Source of the DNA: Okapia johnstoni
Taxonomy: Eukaryota > Chordata > Mammalia > Artiodactyla > Giraffidae
Direction: 5' to 3'
Length of the DNA: 64,000 nt
NCBI GenBank assembly: GCA_024291935.2
Contig: CM044306.1
Location: 992,001-1,056,000 of the forward strand
Shown: positions 23,432 through 35,290 of the stretch, piece by piece
Layout of the letters: each line of letters starts with the position of its first letter
Numbering within the stretch: position 1 is the stretch's first letter
The notes under the pieces: model-generated
The model's database searches: none
Told to the model about the DNA's origin: nothing
Seen by the model: the letters and a program-made list of their open reading frames with translations, nothing else
Position numbers and translations under genes: made by a program

Positions 23432-25504
23432 AAATTGTACACAATGCTCTTGATCTTTTCTCTATACTTTTCCTGTAGTAAACTCATGTTTACCAAGGGG
23501 AACATAAGTCCCTTCAATTTCACCTTTGACTGCCCTGCAGAAGAATCACAACTTAGATGCCAGTTTTTCCTCAAAGTCCAGGCTGAGTTGCAGATGGTCT
23601 CCTAGGATCTAGAACTCTGTGTGTCTGACCCTCTCCTCTCCAGCACCATCAGCTCAATCTGATTTGCGCTGATCACCCCCATCCCGGACTCCTCCGGAGT
23701 CCCCTTGCTCCCTTTTGTCGAGCTCTCCCTGTGCCCCTAGAGCAGATACATCAGCTGTGTGTCTAAACAGGCCCGATCGTGTCATCCCCCACTGAGAAGC
23801 TTCCAGTTGAGGGTGACTAGGGACACAGTGGCTGCTTAGTGGGGTCGCTGCGCTCATGTGACTGTCGGAGATGGCAGGGAGAGGGCGCAGCCAGAGCGGC
23901 CCACGTTCTGAACCCACAGACGAGCGGCGGACAGGAGCACAGACCGCTGAGTCCATCTTCACATCAAGGGCCAGTAAGCACCACGTCAGCGGTGAACATT
24001 TTAGACATTCTATAGAAGCTGCTTCTCCTAAGAGGATACTGTTAAGTATCTGTATTTTTTGTTAACTTTTTTACACTTTAATCAGTTGAGTTATCACAGC
24101 ACAAACAAAATTAGATGTAACTACCAGTAAAAATGTGATGCATTTACACTGTGGGCAGGGATATGAAAACACATGCATGTGCGTGTTTATGTGTGTGTAT
24201 TCACCTGTGTTTAAGCATGTGGGAGACGGAGACGTGAGAGGAGGAGGGCGGGGAGAGAGGCAGGAGCTGGGTCGGCGTCTGCACCCCGCGCTCGTTTTCA
24301 CTCTTGGAAACTGGAGCTCGAAGGGGCGTGTTCTCCTGCGGAGAATCAGCCCTCTTTGGAGAAGACAAGGTAGAAGATGGTTGCGTAATTGAGGTGAAGA
24401 GTGTATTCAAGGTTTGGAGACCTGCCGCCCGAAGACTCCTGTCCAAGGGCAGCTGAGGAGCTCTGGGCCCCCGCGAGGAGTGGCTGTCGTCAGAGAGGAG
24501 GTGGCTTAGGGCGATGTCCCCAGCTCCCTGGGGGCAGCCGAGGGAAGAAGGAAAGTGACTGACTCGGAGGGAAGAACAGCTCCCAGAGAATCCGAGCAGG
24601 AGGAACAGACCGAATTCATGAAATGTGTGCGTTTTGCCGTCACCTGGGAAACCGTTTTAGGAGCCGGTGTGGAGCGCAGCAATGCCGCATAGCTCTCAAA
24701 ATAACTTTTAAATTGTTCTATGGACGGTATAGGTTTTCCTTAAGTGGCTATATTTAGATTTGCTTTGTTTTTGTTTCTAAAGTTAATATAATTTGTATCC
24801 TCTGCAGATTTGGGCTTGTAGCTCCCCAAAATACAGACAGCAATTTCCGAAGGCTCTGTAATAATGTCAGTTACATCAGCAGGTTCTGCCTGCACACCTG
24901 GTGACCCCCTTGACCACGCCTGTCTACTGGAGAAGCCCTCCCACTCCCACCTCCCACTGCGAGTCTCTGAGAGCTGCCAGAACACGCAGGTCGTGTGTCA
25001 CCTGCCCCCCTTCCTGTACAGCTGAGAAACCAGAGAAAACGCAGGAAAAGGGAGCGCGGCTGATGTGAGGAGGCCCGGAGCGGTCTGGGCCGTCGGCGTG
25101 CGAGGCTGTGAGCGCCCTGGACGTGTCTCCCGTGGCTTTTGTGCTGCGTCTGCCTCTCCGAGTATCCATGCCCGGTTCTCACCTGGTTAGCCAGCGCTGG
25201 CTCGCTCGGCCTGGCACAGGCGGACCAGCTTTGTTCCAGTCCGGGCGCACAGCCCCGAGCCCCTCTAGCCCTTGCTTCTGCATCCCCCCGTGTGCCCACC
25301 CGCCCAGAGGACACTCACCGCTGTCTTCTCGTCCCGGGGGTCAGAGCCGCGTCAGACAGCACCAGCCAGCGCACTCTGCACTGTTCTGGTCACTGCTTAC
25401 ACTTGCTGCGGAGAAAGCAGGAGGCTTGTCTGCTGCAGGCCCACAGCACGGCGTGGCAGCAATTTGCGCTTCTCTGAGCTTTCCCAGTCAGATGGAAGAG
25501 GGGG

Positions 25505-26858
25505 TCTCGTTTTCATATTCTTTTCCATTATGATTTATCACAGTATATTGAATACAGTTCCCTGTGCTGTAGAGTAGGTCCTTGTTGACCATCTATTTTA
25601 TATACAGTAGTGTTTATCTGTTACATAGAATAATGTATATCTTCTAATCTCAAGCTCCTAATTCATTCCCTCCCCCACTTTCCCCTTTGGTAACCATAAA
25701 TTTGTTTTCTATGTCTGTGGATCTATGTATGTTTTAAATATGAATTTATTTGTATCATTTTTTTTAGAGTCCACATAGAAGCGATATCATGTATGTATCT
25801 GTCTTTGTCTGGCTTGCTTCACTTAGTATGAGCATCTCTAGGTCCATCCATGCTGCTGTGAATGGCACTATTTCATTCTTTTTTATGCTGAGAAATAATG
25901 CACTGTGTATACGCGCCGCATCTTTATCCCTCTGTCCGTGGGCACGCAGGTTGGTGCCATGCTTGGCTATCATACATAATGTTTCACTGAACACTGGGGC
26001 GCATATCTTTCTGAGTTACTATTTCATTTTATTCAGATAAATACGCAGAAGTGGAATTACTGAATTGTATGGTGGCTCGAGTTTTAGTTTTGTGAAGAAC
26101 CTTTATGCTTCTTTCTGTAGCGGTTGCACCAATGTACGTTCCCGCCCACAGCACCGGGGAGGTGCCCGTTTCTCTGCACCCTCACAAACACTTGGTATTT
26201 TGTGTCGTTTGGACAGTTGCCATCCTGACGGGTATGAAGTGGTATCTCACGGTGGTTTCGATGTGCACTGCCCTACTGATCAGTCATGTTGAGCATCTTC
26301 GCACATGTGTTGGCCGTCTGAATGTCTGTTCAGGTCTCGTGTCCATTCTTTAATCAGGTTGTTTCAGTTTTTAGTGCTAAGTTATACGAGTTCTTTACAT
26401 ATTGCATATTTCGGATATTAACCTCTTGTTGGACGTATGATTTGCAAGTATCTTCTCCTGTTTAGCAGGTTGTCTTTTCACTTTATTGACGGCCTCCTTT
26501 CTTGTGCAAAGCTTTTTAGTTTGATGTTGTCCCATTGGTTTACTTTTGGTTTTGTTGCCCTTGTCTGAGGAGACTGGTCCAAAAAGGTATTGCTAAGACC
26601 AGTCTCAAAGAGCTTACTGCCTATTTTCCTCTAAGAGGTTTACATTCAAGAATGTCCTGGGTCCGTTTCAGGTTTACCTTTGTGTGTGGTGTAAGACAGT
26701 GTCCAGTCTCAGTCCTTGGCATGTGGCTGTCCAGTTGTCCCAACACCACTTATTGAAGAGACTGTTTTTCCTCCATTATATATTCTTCCGTCCTTGTCAT
26801 GGATTAATCAATCATATATGGATAGGTTTATTCCCTTGTTTATTTTTATTCCCATACT
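25505..26858 (-). mobile_element. L1 LINE, antisense, 3' half of ORF2 and 3' UTR
   Basis: A continuous 1.35 kb antisense L1. It reads the 3' UTR (acagttccctgtgctgtaga), the ORF2 C terminus (- strand ORF at 25764-25994 contains LFLSIKKNEIVPFTAAWMDLE), then further ORF2 sequence to caccacttattgaagagactg and ggattaatcaatcatatatg. It carries many substitutions and stops. The match stops where the BovB at about 26860 begins. Confidence 0.87.
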
Positions 26859-26859
26859 T

Positions 26860-27453
26860 TATTTTGGGCTCCAAAATCACTGGAGATGGTGACTATAGCC
26901 ATGAAATTAAAAGATGCTTACTCCTTGGAAGAAAAGCTATGACCACCCTAGACAGCATATTAAAAAGCAGAGACATTACTTTGCCAACAAAGGTCCGTCT
27001 AGTCAAGGCTATGGTTTTTCCATTGGTCATGTATGGATGTGAGAGTTGGACTATAAAGAAAGCTGAGCTCAGAAGAATTGATGCTTTTGAACTGTGGTGT
27101 TGGAGAAGACTCTTGAGAGCCCCTTGGACTGCAAGGAGATCCAACCAGTCCATCGTAAAGGAGATCAGTCCTGGGTGTTCATTGGAAGGATTGATGTTGA
27201 AGCTGAAACTCCAATACTTTGGCCACCTGATGCGAAGAGCTGACTGACTCATTTGAAGAGACCCTGATGCTGGGAAAGATTGAAGGTGGGAGGAGAAGGG
27301 CACGACAGAGGATGAGATGGTTGGATGGCATCACCGACTCAATGGACATGAGTTTGAGTAAACTCTGGGAATTGGTGATGGACGGGGAGGTATGGCGTGC
27401 TGCAGTCCATGGGGTCGCAAAGAGTCGGACACAACTGAGCTACTGAACTGAAC
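26860..27453 (+). mobile_element. BovB (RTE LINE) 3' fragment inserted at the edge of an L1
   Basis: Sense BovB from ttgggctccaaaatcactgg to actgagctactgaactgaac. The frame at 26684-27247 reads through the BovB part (SKITGDGDYSHEIKRCLLLG, then AMVFPLVMYGCESWTIKKAE) and stops before the end. The 11-mer ttattcccttg occurs at 26828-26838, inside the L1, and at 27454-27464, just after the BovB. It is a candidate target-site duplication. Confidence 0.88.
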
Positions 27454-28314
27454 TTATTCCCTTGCATTTACCTTTGCAAAAGCTGCTGCTTTAGCAGACA
27501 GTCTCCCCCTTCCTCACCCCTGCCTGTCAGCGTCGTTGCTGTTTCTGGTTTTTCCCCAAATGCCACTTCCTCCCTGAAGACCGTCCTGATCACCTTGTGC
27601 TTTTCCTTCACGTCATTTAATTGTATGTGGACTTTTTCTAGGTTTTATTATCAAAGTTTGCAGATATACCCAAAAGCCGAGGACAGTGCGACGGACCCCA
27701 TCGTGTCCATCGTGCAGTTTCAGCTGTTATCAGGAGTGGGCCGTGTGTGTCTCACACTTTCTCCTTTTCTTCCTTGGCTAAAATAACTTAAAGCACATTT
27801 CAGACGTCACGTCATTTTATCCTCCGTATTCCAGAAGCCTCTCAGAAAACACAGGCACCATCTCATGCAGCCGCAGTGCAGTGTCAGACCCAAGAAAATC
27901 ACCAGCAGCCTTGTAGTGTCATCTAACAGCTGCTTCATAATTAGGTTTCCCAGTTTTCCTGAAATGTCCATTTAAAGTTGATTTGTCTGAATCAAGATCC
28001 AAACAAAATACGAGCATCATGTTTGCGTGTTGTGTCTTGCGTCTCTCTGTCCTCAGCAAACCCTCCTTGCTCTCTGCTCCGCCCTGGCGACCTCCTGCAG
28101 ACGCCCAGCGGCCTGGCCTGGGGAGCCTCTGCCATCTACAGTTATCTGCTGGCTTCCCTGTGGTGTCACTGAACTTCTTCCTGCCTCCTTTCCGTTGCCT
28201 TTTGTTCTCTCAGTTGGACACTTAAGACACTCACTGAACCCCCGTGCTTTTTGTCCTGATCACATACCTTCTATGACAGTGTAAGCACCTTCAAAGGTGA
28301 GACTGTGGCTTCAC

Positions 28315-28374
28315 TCCACACTGGGATTCCTGGATGATGTCTGATCCACACTTGGCTTCCTGGGTGATGTCTGA
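28315..28374. repeat. Two tandem 30-bp repeats
   Basis: tccacactgggattcctgga.. at 28315 and tccacacttggcttcctggg.. at 28345. Each ends gatgtctga, with about four differences between copies. A local duplication in otherwise unique intron. Confidence 0.9.
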
Positions 28375-30032
28375 CACATTGTTTGTATTTTAAAAATACC
28401 ATTCAGTTGATTTATCTAGAATGAGTTTTCTCCCTCTTGCAAAATGTGATCTGGAGATATATATGTACTCAATGCCAAGATATTTATATTAGGAATTGAG
28501 GTGCCAGAGAATTGTCAATAATGTAAGTCCCCATTTCTACTTTGCACTGAAAGAATTAGAGCAAACCATAAACTGGCACATTTTTATATCTGAAGATGGT
28601 TACAGTTTGGAGTATAAACACTTAAAATTTGCAGTTATGAATCACTTAGGTGAAATCTCCAAGTCCCTTACTCGGTCTCCAAGTCCACACTGAAGTGGTT
28701 TCAGAAATCAGCAGTGTTGTGCATTCAGCAGTCAAAATCAGCTCACTAATCATTTTTCTGATCTAAAAATTTAATTTTGCTCAGTAGTTCAGAAATCAAG
28801 CTGAAAGTCTGACAGTACAAACACTATCATGTGTGTGCTTTGTTGCTGATAACTAACCGCAATCCGAGCCTTAATAACCGAAGGGGAGTGGGAGGAACTT
28901 CAAAGGTTGCCTGATAAATGTTTTTGACAATGTGTCAGCTGAACATTAAACAGGATCTTTGCAAATCCTCTCATTCTAAGTGGTTTAAACAGAAAGTTTT
29001 AAACTTCTTCCTTCATGAGTACTGGCCCCAGATATCACAGTATCCCGAGGTTGAAAGGGAAAGAAAAATACTTTATCTGGCGAATATAATCCCATCCCTC
29101 CCTGAGCAGGGGGGGGTCCCGGAGGGCCTCACCTGAGGGCCCTGCCTTCACGTCCCAGGCGTTCACTGCCTCCTCACCCAGCGATGTGCCAAGGTGGCGT
29201 CGGAGTGCCTGCCTCTCTGACCCAATGTGACCGCGCACACTGAAGAGCAGGGATGGACCAGCAAGTGTGGTGGCCGCAGGGCCCTCCTCACGCGGCTCTC
29301 CAGGCTGTCTCGCGAGGGGAGCACTCTGGGTCCTCCCAAGGCTGAGGGGAGGCCTGGAGCTGGGCAGTCGGAAAGGAGTGGCAGGCGGGGGTCGCGTTTC
29401 AGGGACAAAACATGAAACGAGGGACTTCCCTCCCCACGTGTGTCAGGGCCACGGCTGCCGTGGGAAAGCCCCAGGACCCGGTGGCCTAACCCAGCAGGGA
29501 GCGGTGGTCTCACAGTCTGGAAAGAGGCGGGAGGGCCATCCCACCCCCCCCACCCCGCCCAGGCACCAGAGGAGAGCCCCACCCGGAGCAAAGCATGACA
29601 GCATCTTTAGTGTATTTATAGATGAATCGGAGTGGAAAGAAGCATAGTGGGCTTCTGAATCCACGGGCGTTTTGACGGGACCCAATCCTGGGGACCCTTT
29701 CGTGTGGACCAGTTTCGGCGGGTGTTCTGGACAGGCCTGAATGTCCGATAGTCATGGCCAACCCCTCAGATTTTGCAAAGAGCAGCAAAGACACTGGTGG
29801 ATGCCTTCTCTCGAGAAAACAGGACGGGGCGCCCCTTGGGACGGGTAAGGGAGCAAAGTGAGAAAAACGCGTACAGTTTTATCCAAGGGCAGCAAGAGGA
29901 GATACAGTGGTGTGGTTCAAGCGGGGAAGGGAATCTGGAGAAATTTCAGCAGGGAGATTCCAACTGTTTTCATGAAAAGCCACTAGTCCTGTGTAAACCT
30001 GGCTCGTGTTGCCAGTAACGACTATTGCCTGC

Positions 30033-30246
30033 GGAGTGCTCAGTCACTCAGTTGTGTCCAGTTCTTTGCAACCCCAGGGACTGTAGCCCGCCAGGCTCCT
30101 CTGTCCATGGGATTCTCCAGGCAAGAATACTGGGGTGGGTTGCCACGCCCTTCTCCAGGGGATCTTCCTGACCCAGGGAATGAACCTGAGTCTCTTGTGT
30201 CTCCTGCACTGCAGGCAGATTCTTTACCACTGCACCACCTGGGAAT
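30033..30246 (-). repeat. Bov-tA SINE
   Basis: Antisense full-length copy, from ggagtgctcagtcactcagt to ctttaccactgcaccacctgggaa. It is one of the better preserved copies in the window. Confidence 0.92.
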
Positions 30247-31355
30247 TACCATAGTGCCAACATCTCACTAAGCATTTCAGAGAGCACTTTAGAAATGTGA
30301 CTGGGCGGGTTACCCTTGTGACGCTTACAGTCTAAGATGAAGGGGAAACGTCAGGTGAATTCATGATTCATAAATGTGTTATCATGTAGGGGATGTTACT
30401 GAGAAATATGACTTCAGGTTTAACAGAGGAGAAATTCATGGCTTGTTCTGGGGGCTAGAATGGTGCTGCAGGCTCAAGTTGACCTCACGTGTGGACGATT
30501 CCCATGCAAGAAAATAAACATTTAGACCAGTGACTCCTGGGTGCTCCCCTTCCCTGGGTTCCGGCCAGAGGGTGGTCTCTGTTCTGCAGACCGACCGCAG
30601 TGTGATTGTCACGCCGGCTGAGAGAGAAGGTTCCTCTGAGACCCTGGAACATCCTAGCCCGGTTCTTGAACTTGGTCCTGGATTTCTGCCCCCCGAGATA
30701 GGCACGTGTTCACAAGTGACGCTGTCTGGAGGGACAGAGTGGGCAATGTGCTTTGAATTTCCTGAGCAGAAATGTGCCGGCTGCTCCCAGAGGAAACGTG
30801 GGTGAGGTCAGGACGGGCTGTGTGCTGCCGGGGAACATTAATGAGGTGTGTTGGGGGATTCCAGCTTCCTTAGATCATCAAAGTCTTGGGATAACATGAT
30901 TTCTTTTCCTGGAACCTCCATGGAGACCAGGAAACACTAACTCTTTTAAAAGTGCAGTTTTAAGACTTTTAAAGGAAGTCATTTAGGAATTTTAAAGGCC
31001 AGAAAATAGATGAGAGAGAGAAAGAAGAAAAGAAGAAGGGGGAAAACTTTGGTATTTATTCTTTGACATGGACCACGATGCTTTTTACCTTTCAAGTTGA
31101 ATCAGTGGCTTAATGAGCACTGCAACAGCAGCCTCGTATCAAAGTGCAAGCTCTCATTCACGAGGTTTGTTGCAACAGCTGACCAGTTTTCACCCAGAGG
31201 GAACTTTGCCTTATGTGAAGAATATCCCACGTATTGGGTTAAAACTCCTTTTCTTCATACAGCATCACAAGAGACTGAATTATGAGGGTTAAAGAAATGA
31301 GGAAAAAAAATGTTACTTGCATGGAATGTGAAAAAATTAAAAACCTGAATGTGTA

Positions 31356-31573
31356 TGTGGGTGCTTAGTGGCTCAGCAGTGTCTGATTCTTTGCAACCCC
31401 ACAGACTAGCCCTCCAGGCTCCTCTGTCCATGGGATTTCCCAGGCAAGAATACTGCAGTGGGTTGCCATTTCCTCCTCCAGGGGATCTTTGCAATTTAGG
31501 GATCGAACCCATGTCTCTTGTGTCTCCTCCATTGGCAAGCAGATCTTTACCAATGAACCAACAGGGAAACCAA
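31356..31573 (-). repeat. Bov-tA SINE
   Basis: Antisense copy from gggtgcttagtggctcagca to the tRNA-like end agatctttaccaatgaaccaacagggaaacc. Confidence 0.9.
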
Positions 31574-32760
31574 AAAAAACTGAATGCAAGCCTTAAAGAA
31601 TACTGTACAGTGTTTTGAATACACGAGTGGCCTTGGCAGTAACAGTGGTCTGTTTCAGTAACTACATCGATCGTACAAACCTGTTCTTGGTTCTGCAGAA
31701 CCACTGATAAGACTTCTTTGTGCTTTTGTTATTCATTCTGAGTAGTTCTGAAGAAATCACTGTAAGAGAAATCTTGACTGGCATTTCAGGGAAGAAGACT
31801 TGCTGCTTTTGTTAGTAGACTTAGCCCATTTGAAAATAAAACAACAGTGGCCTGTGTGAGTAGCCGGTGAGACCAGCCAGGACACACGTCCCTCTCTGCT
31901 CTGGCGTCATCTCCCCTGACCCCTGACTGTCTCCTTGTTGCGGGCACAGGACGTGTCTTCTTACTGGATCCCAGATGTTTAAGATTTGAAAAAAAGAAAA
32001 ATAAGTACAAAGCTGACACCAAAACGATGAGATTTCACAGTTTTACTTAAGTTTCCCTTGACTTTCAGTTAGCAGTGCCACAAAGGAGAACATCTGCTGC
32101 TTCTGCATCAATTTTCCTCTCAAAGAAAGCCCACTCGCCAGAAATACTGTCGGCACCGTTTGTAAACTGAAGTGTCCTTACTAGACACGTGTGGGCGTTG
32201 TTACAAAGGCAGCGAGGTTCATGGAGGGCTCTCCTGTCTCCCTGTTATAACCTGTCTCCTCACCGAGTCACAGGTCAGGTGTCCTGTCTGATGGATAAAC
32301 CAGTCAGCCACAGATACTTTGTGACTCAAACTTTCAACTCATGTTACAGGTTTTAAATAGAAAACAGACCATCACCATGTTTTAGAACCCTGAAATCCAC
32401 CGCATGTAAACTGTGTCTCAGTAAAAGCATAAGTAAGCCTCCCCGGCCAGTCACCTTCTCCTTAGGTCAGAATCTGGGCACCCCCGTGGTCTTCCAAAAC
32501 ACACACGGTGTGGGAAGCCCTGCCCCGTCCCTCCTGCCCGGTGGAGGGTGCATGAATCATGCTTCCTCTGAATAAAATAGTAAATTCAAACCTCATGAAA
32601 GGAAGGATATGGTGACTTAATGTTTCTTAAGTAGAAAAAGCTTTAAACATTCCTTTTTCTCTTTATTATGGAAACTCTCAAACAGACACACGTGTAGGGA
32701 GACCAGCGAGCACAGTCCAGTGCCCAGCTTCACCTCGGTTTGCAGGGCTGACCTCTCCCA

Positions 32761-33180
32761 GGCCAGCCGTCCGACCGCGCTCTGCTTTTCTCCGCGTTCA
32801 CCTCCTCGGGCGCGCGGACTTGCTGCTGGCGAGGCCCCCTCCGCGCCTCGCCCAGCTCCTCGATTCCCCACCGCTGACTTGACCCAAAGCCCCCGGAGGA
32901 CGCCAGTGGTGTATTTAACAGGACGGGACGTCCCCGCCTCACCTCGGCTCCAGTCCAGTCCCTGTAAACAGGAGGTTCTCCCGCTCAAGGTGCAGCCCCG
33001 GAGACCGCGCTCTGTGAGCCGGGACTCGAGGGAGGAGCCCGTAGGCCTCGCCCCTCGACGGACGGCAGGCCCGGGAGAAGGGGCTCAGGACACGCTGCAT
33101 CTCCCTGAGTGGGAACCGGCTCGCGCGCTCCTGAAGAGCAGGCACGGCCTGTGAAACGTGTGACTCAGGAGCGGGACGAC
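32761..33180. promoter_or_regulatory. Intronic CpG-dense block (CpG island-like)
   Basis: By hand count these 420 bases hold about 44 CpG at roughly 69% G+C, an observed/expected ratio near 0.9. The flanks on both sides are visibly poorer in CpG. It meets the usual numeric definition of a CpG island. It overlaps no exon I can find and no Bov-type SINE. It could be an internal or alternative promoter, an enhancer, an unrecognised exon/promoter of another transcript, or a GC-rich repeat I do not know. Function is inference. Confidence 0.55.
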
Positions 33181-35024
33181 GCCTGTGTTTCTGGTTCTGC
33201 CTCCGTTTGCGAGTGTATCTTTCCACGTTTCTCACAGCCCAGAGTCTTGGTAAAGATGGGAAAGTGGGGAGTTTGGGATTGAATTGTCCGGTGAGAGCCT
33301 GCAGGCCAGATGTCCTGGGGTGAGAGACCAGTTTGCGGCTCGGCGGGGGCCAGCCTTCTGGGCCAGGGCAGTGAGGCCGCAGCTGGGACATGCCGCTGGA
33401 CGCCCACCCTGCCTCACACCAGATGAGGACCCGGCTGAGTCTGGCCAAAGCCAAGGTGAGAAATCTCTCCAAAGACCTGTGCTAAATCTGAGTCTGAGAG
33501 CTTCTGGAACACCCTTCCCACTGGGGACACTGGATTGTGGCTTTTGTGTCCTCACAGCCCAGAATTCCTCCTTTCCAGTGAAATTTTCCTTTATTACATA
33601 ACTTTTTAACCACTTCTAATTCAAATGGACTTGCATTTCATGTGTCCATTATTAAAAAGCGTGTTTCTGCCACCATTTCATGTTTGTCTAACTGACTCAG
33701 AACTAGGAGGGAGACTTTGGTTTTTAGGAAGACCACAGAAGCCCTTAATGTGTGGCTAAAGTTGAGTAGCTGACTTTGAAGCCTGTTTATAAGTTTTATG
33801 AAAATAGCATTGACTCTAGTCCTCATTTTTTCCCCTAAATGAACAGCAAAGCTCTGGGACCCTGACAGGTGCCTCCTCCGGGAACATGAGCGGCCTGGCT
33901 TCTCCCTGCCCTGAGGAGTCCATGACCTGTGGATCTTTTACACTCGAACGCGCTCTATTTTCATACTTTAAGCAAACAGATCAGATTGTCGCGTGGCCCG
34001 CTCCCTTTCACAGAGTGTGCTCTCCCCTCATCGTTCTCGCAGAGCTGCAGGTTTTTCTCCTGGAAAAGGCCATTCTTCGTCGGCGGTCCACACAGAGCTC
34101 TGGGAGAGTCGGCCATGGGTGGTGCCCGCTGCCAGCCCTGTCACCTGGCGTCTAGAGGCCGGTCTCATTGGGAGAGCTGTCCTTCAGTCACGAGGCCAGT
34201 TCACCCAGCAGAAGTGAGAGGGGCACGTCTGCAGGACACGCAGCGTGGCCGTTCAAGCAGGAATTTGTTTTCGTTTTTTGACCCAGTGTTGGACATTCCA
34301 TTCTTTGATGATCTTGGGCTTTTCTCAGGAATAAAGTAAAAGTTGTATTTGTAGGTGTGTGTCAAACGTCAGACTGTAAGGCTTTCCAGTAAAGACGCCA
34401 CAGCTGAGAAGAAAGGTCCGCGCTAGTGCTTACTCAGTAGTTGTCACACTCAGAGAGGCCTGTGTCCATTCTGAGTGTGAACAGCTCATGACATAATAAT
34501 TTTTTAGAATATGAGGTCAGGAACAGCTGTCAGTATAAACCGTCCTTTCCCTTCCATCTGATGCATTTTAACTTTTTGGAAAGTGGAATATTACTCGGTT
34601 ACTCTTCAGTTTTTTTAACTGATTTTTATTAGATAATAAAAGGGATTTCTAGCTGTATGGCTTGTTCTGATTAGCCCTAGAAAGATCTCGTGAACCCTTT
34701 AGATAACTATGAGAAATTGAAAGCGGTGCTGTTTGAAAAGCAAATGTAACTTCTCTTCTGTTTTGATAGCATTGCTGAAACACGGTGGGTTAGCAATCTC
34801 TTCTTCACCGTGTGAAGGCGGAGAAAGGACAGGTCTGGCACTGTCCCCTGTCCTCGCGGGGACCCTCCCTGGACTCGTTTCCTCCTCCGTTACTTCCAGC
34901 ACCGCGATCCCCCCGGCCTCTGGCCTCCTCGCCCTCTGCCTGCACCTAGTGTGGGCATCACACAGGGTCAGGCTTTGACCTCCGCTCCTTTCCTGAATCC
35001 CCACGGGAGCCTTGCCCCAGAGCC

Positions 35025-35290
35025 CCTCCCCCTGCCCAGACTCCTCCCCCGATCCGGCCCCGCCCCTGCTCAGGCCCCGCCACCTGCTCAGCCCCCCCTT
35101 GCCCAGGCCCCCCCCTGCTCAGGCCCCACCCCTGCTCAGGCCTTTCCCCCCACTCAGACCCTGCCTGGACCCCTCCCCCCCGATCAGGCCCCTCCCCCTG
35201 CTCAGCCCCCCTTGCTCAGGCCCCTCCCCCTGCTCAGCCCCCGCCCCTACTCAGGCCCCGCCCCCTACAGAGGCCCCTCCCCGCGTGGCA
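35025..35290. repeat. C-rich imperfect tandem array
   Basis: About 265 bp made of 15- to 25-bp variants of cccctgctcaggccccgcc. The + strand is almost free of G except in gctcagg, with many runs of five to seven C. Long open frames here (Pro/Ala/Leu-rich) follow from the repeat and are not annotated as genes. Confidence 0.92.
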
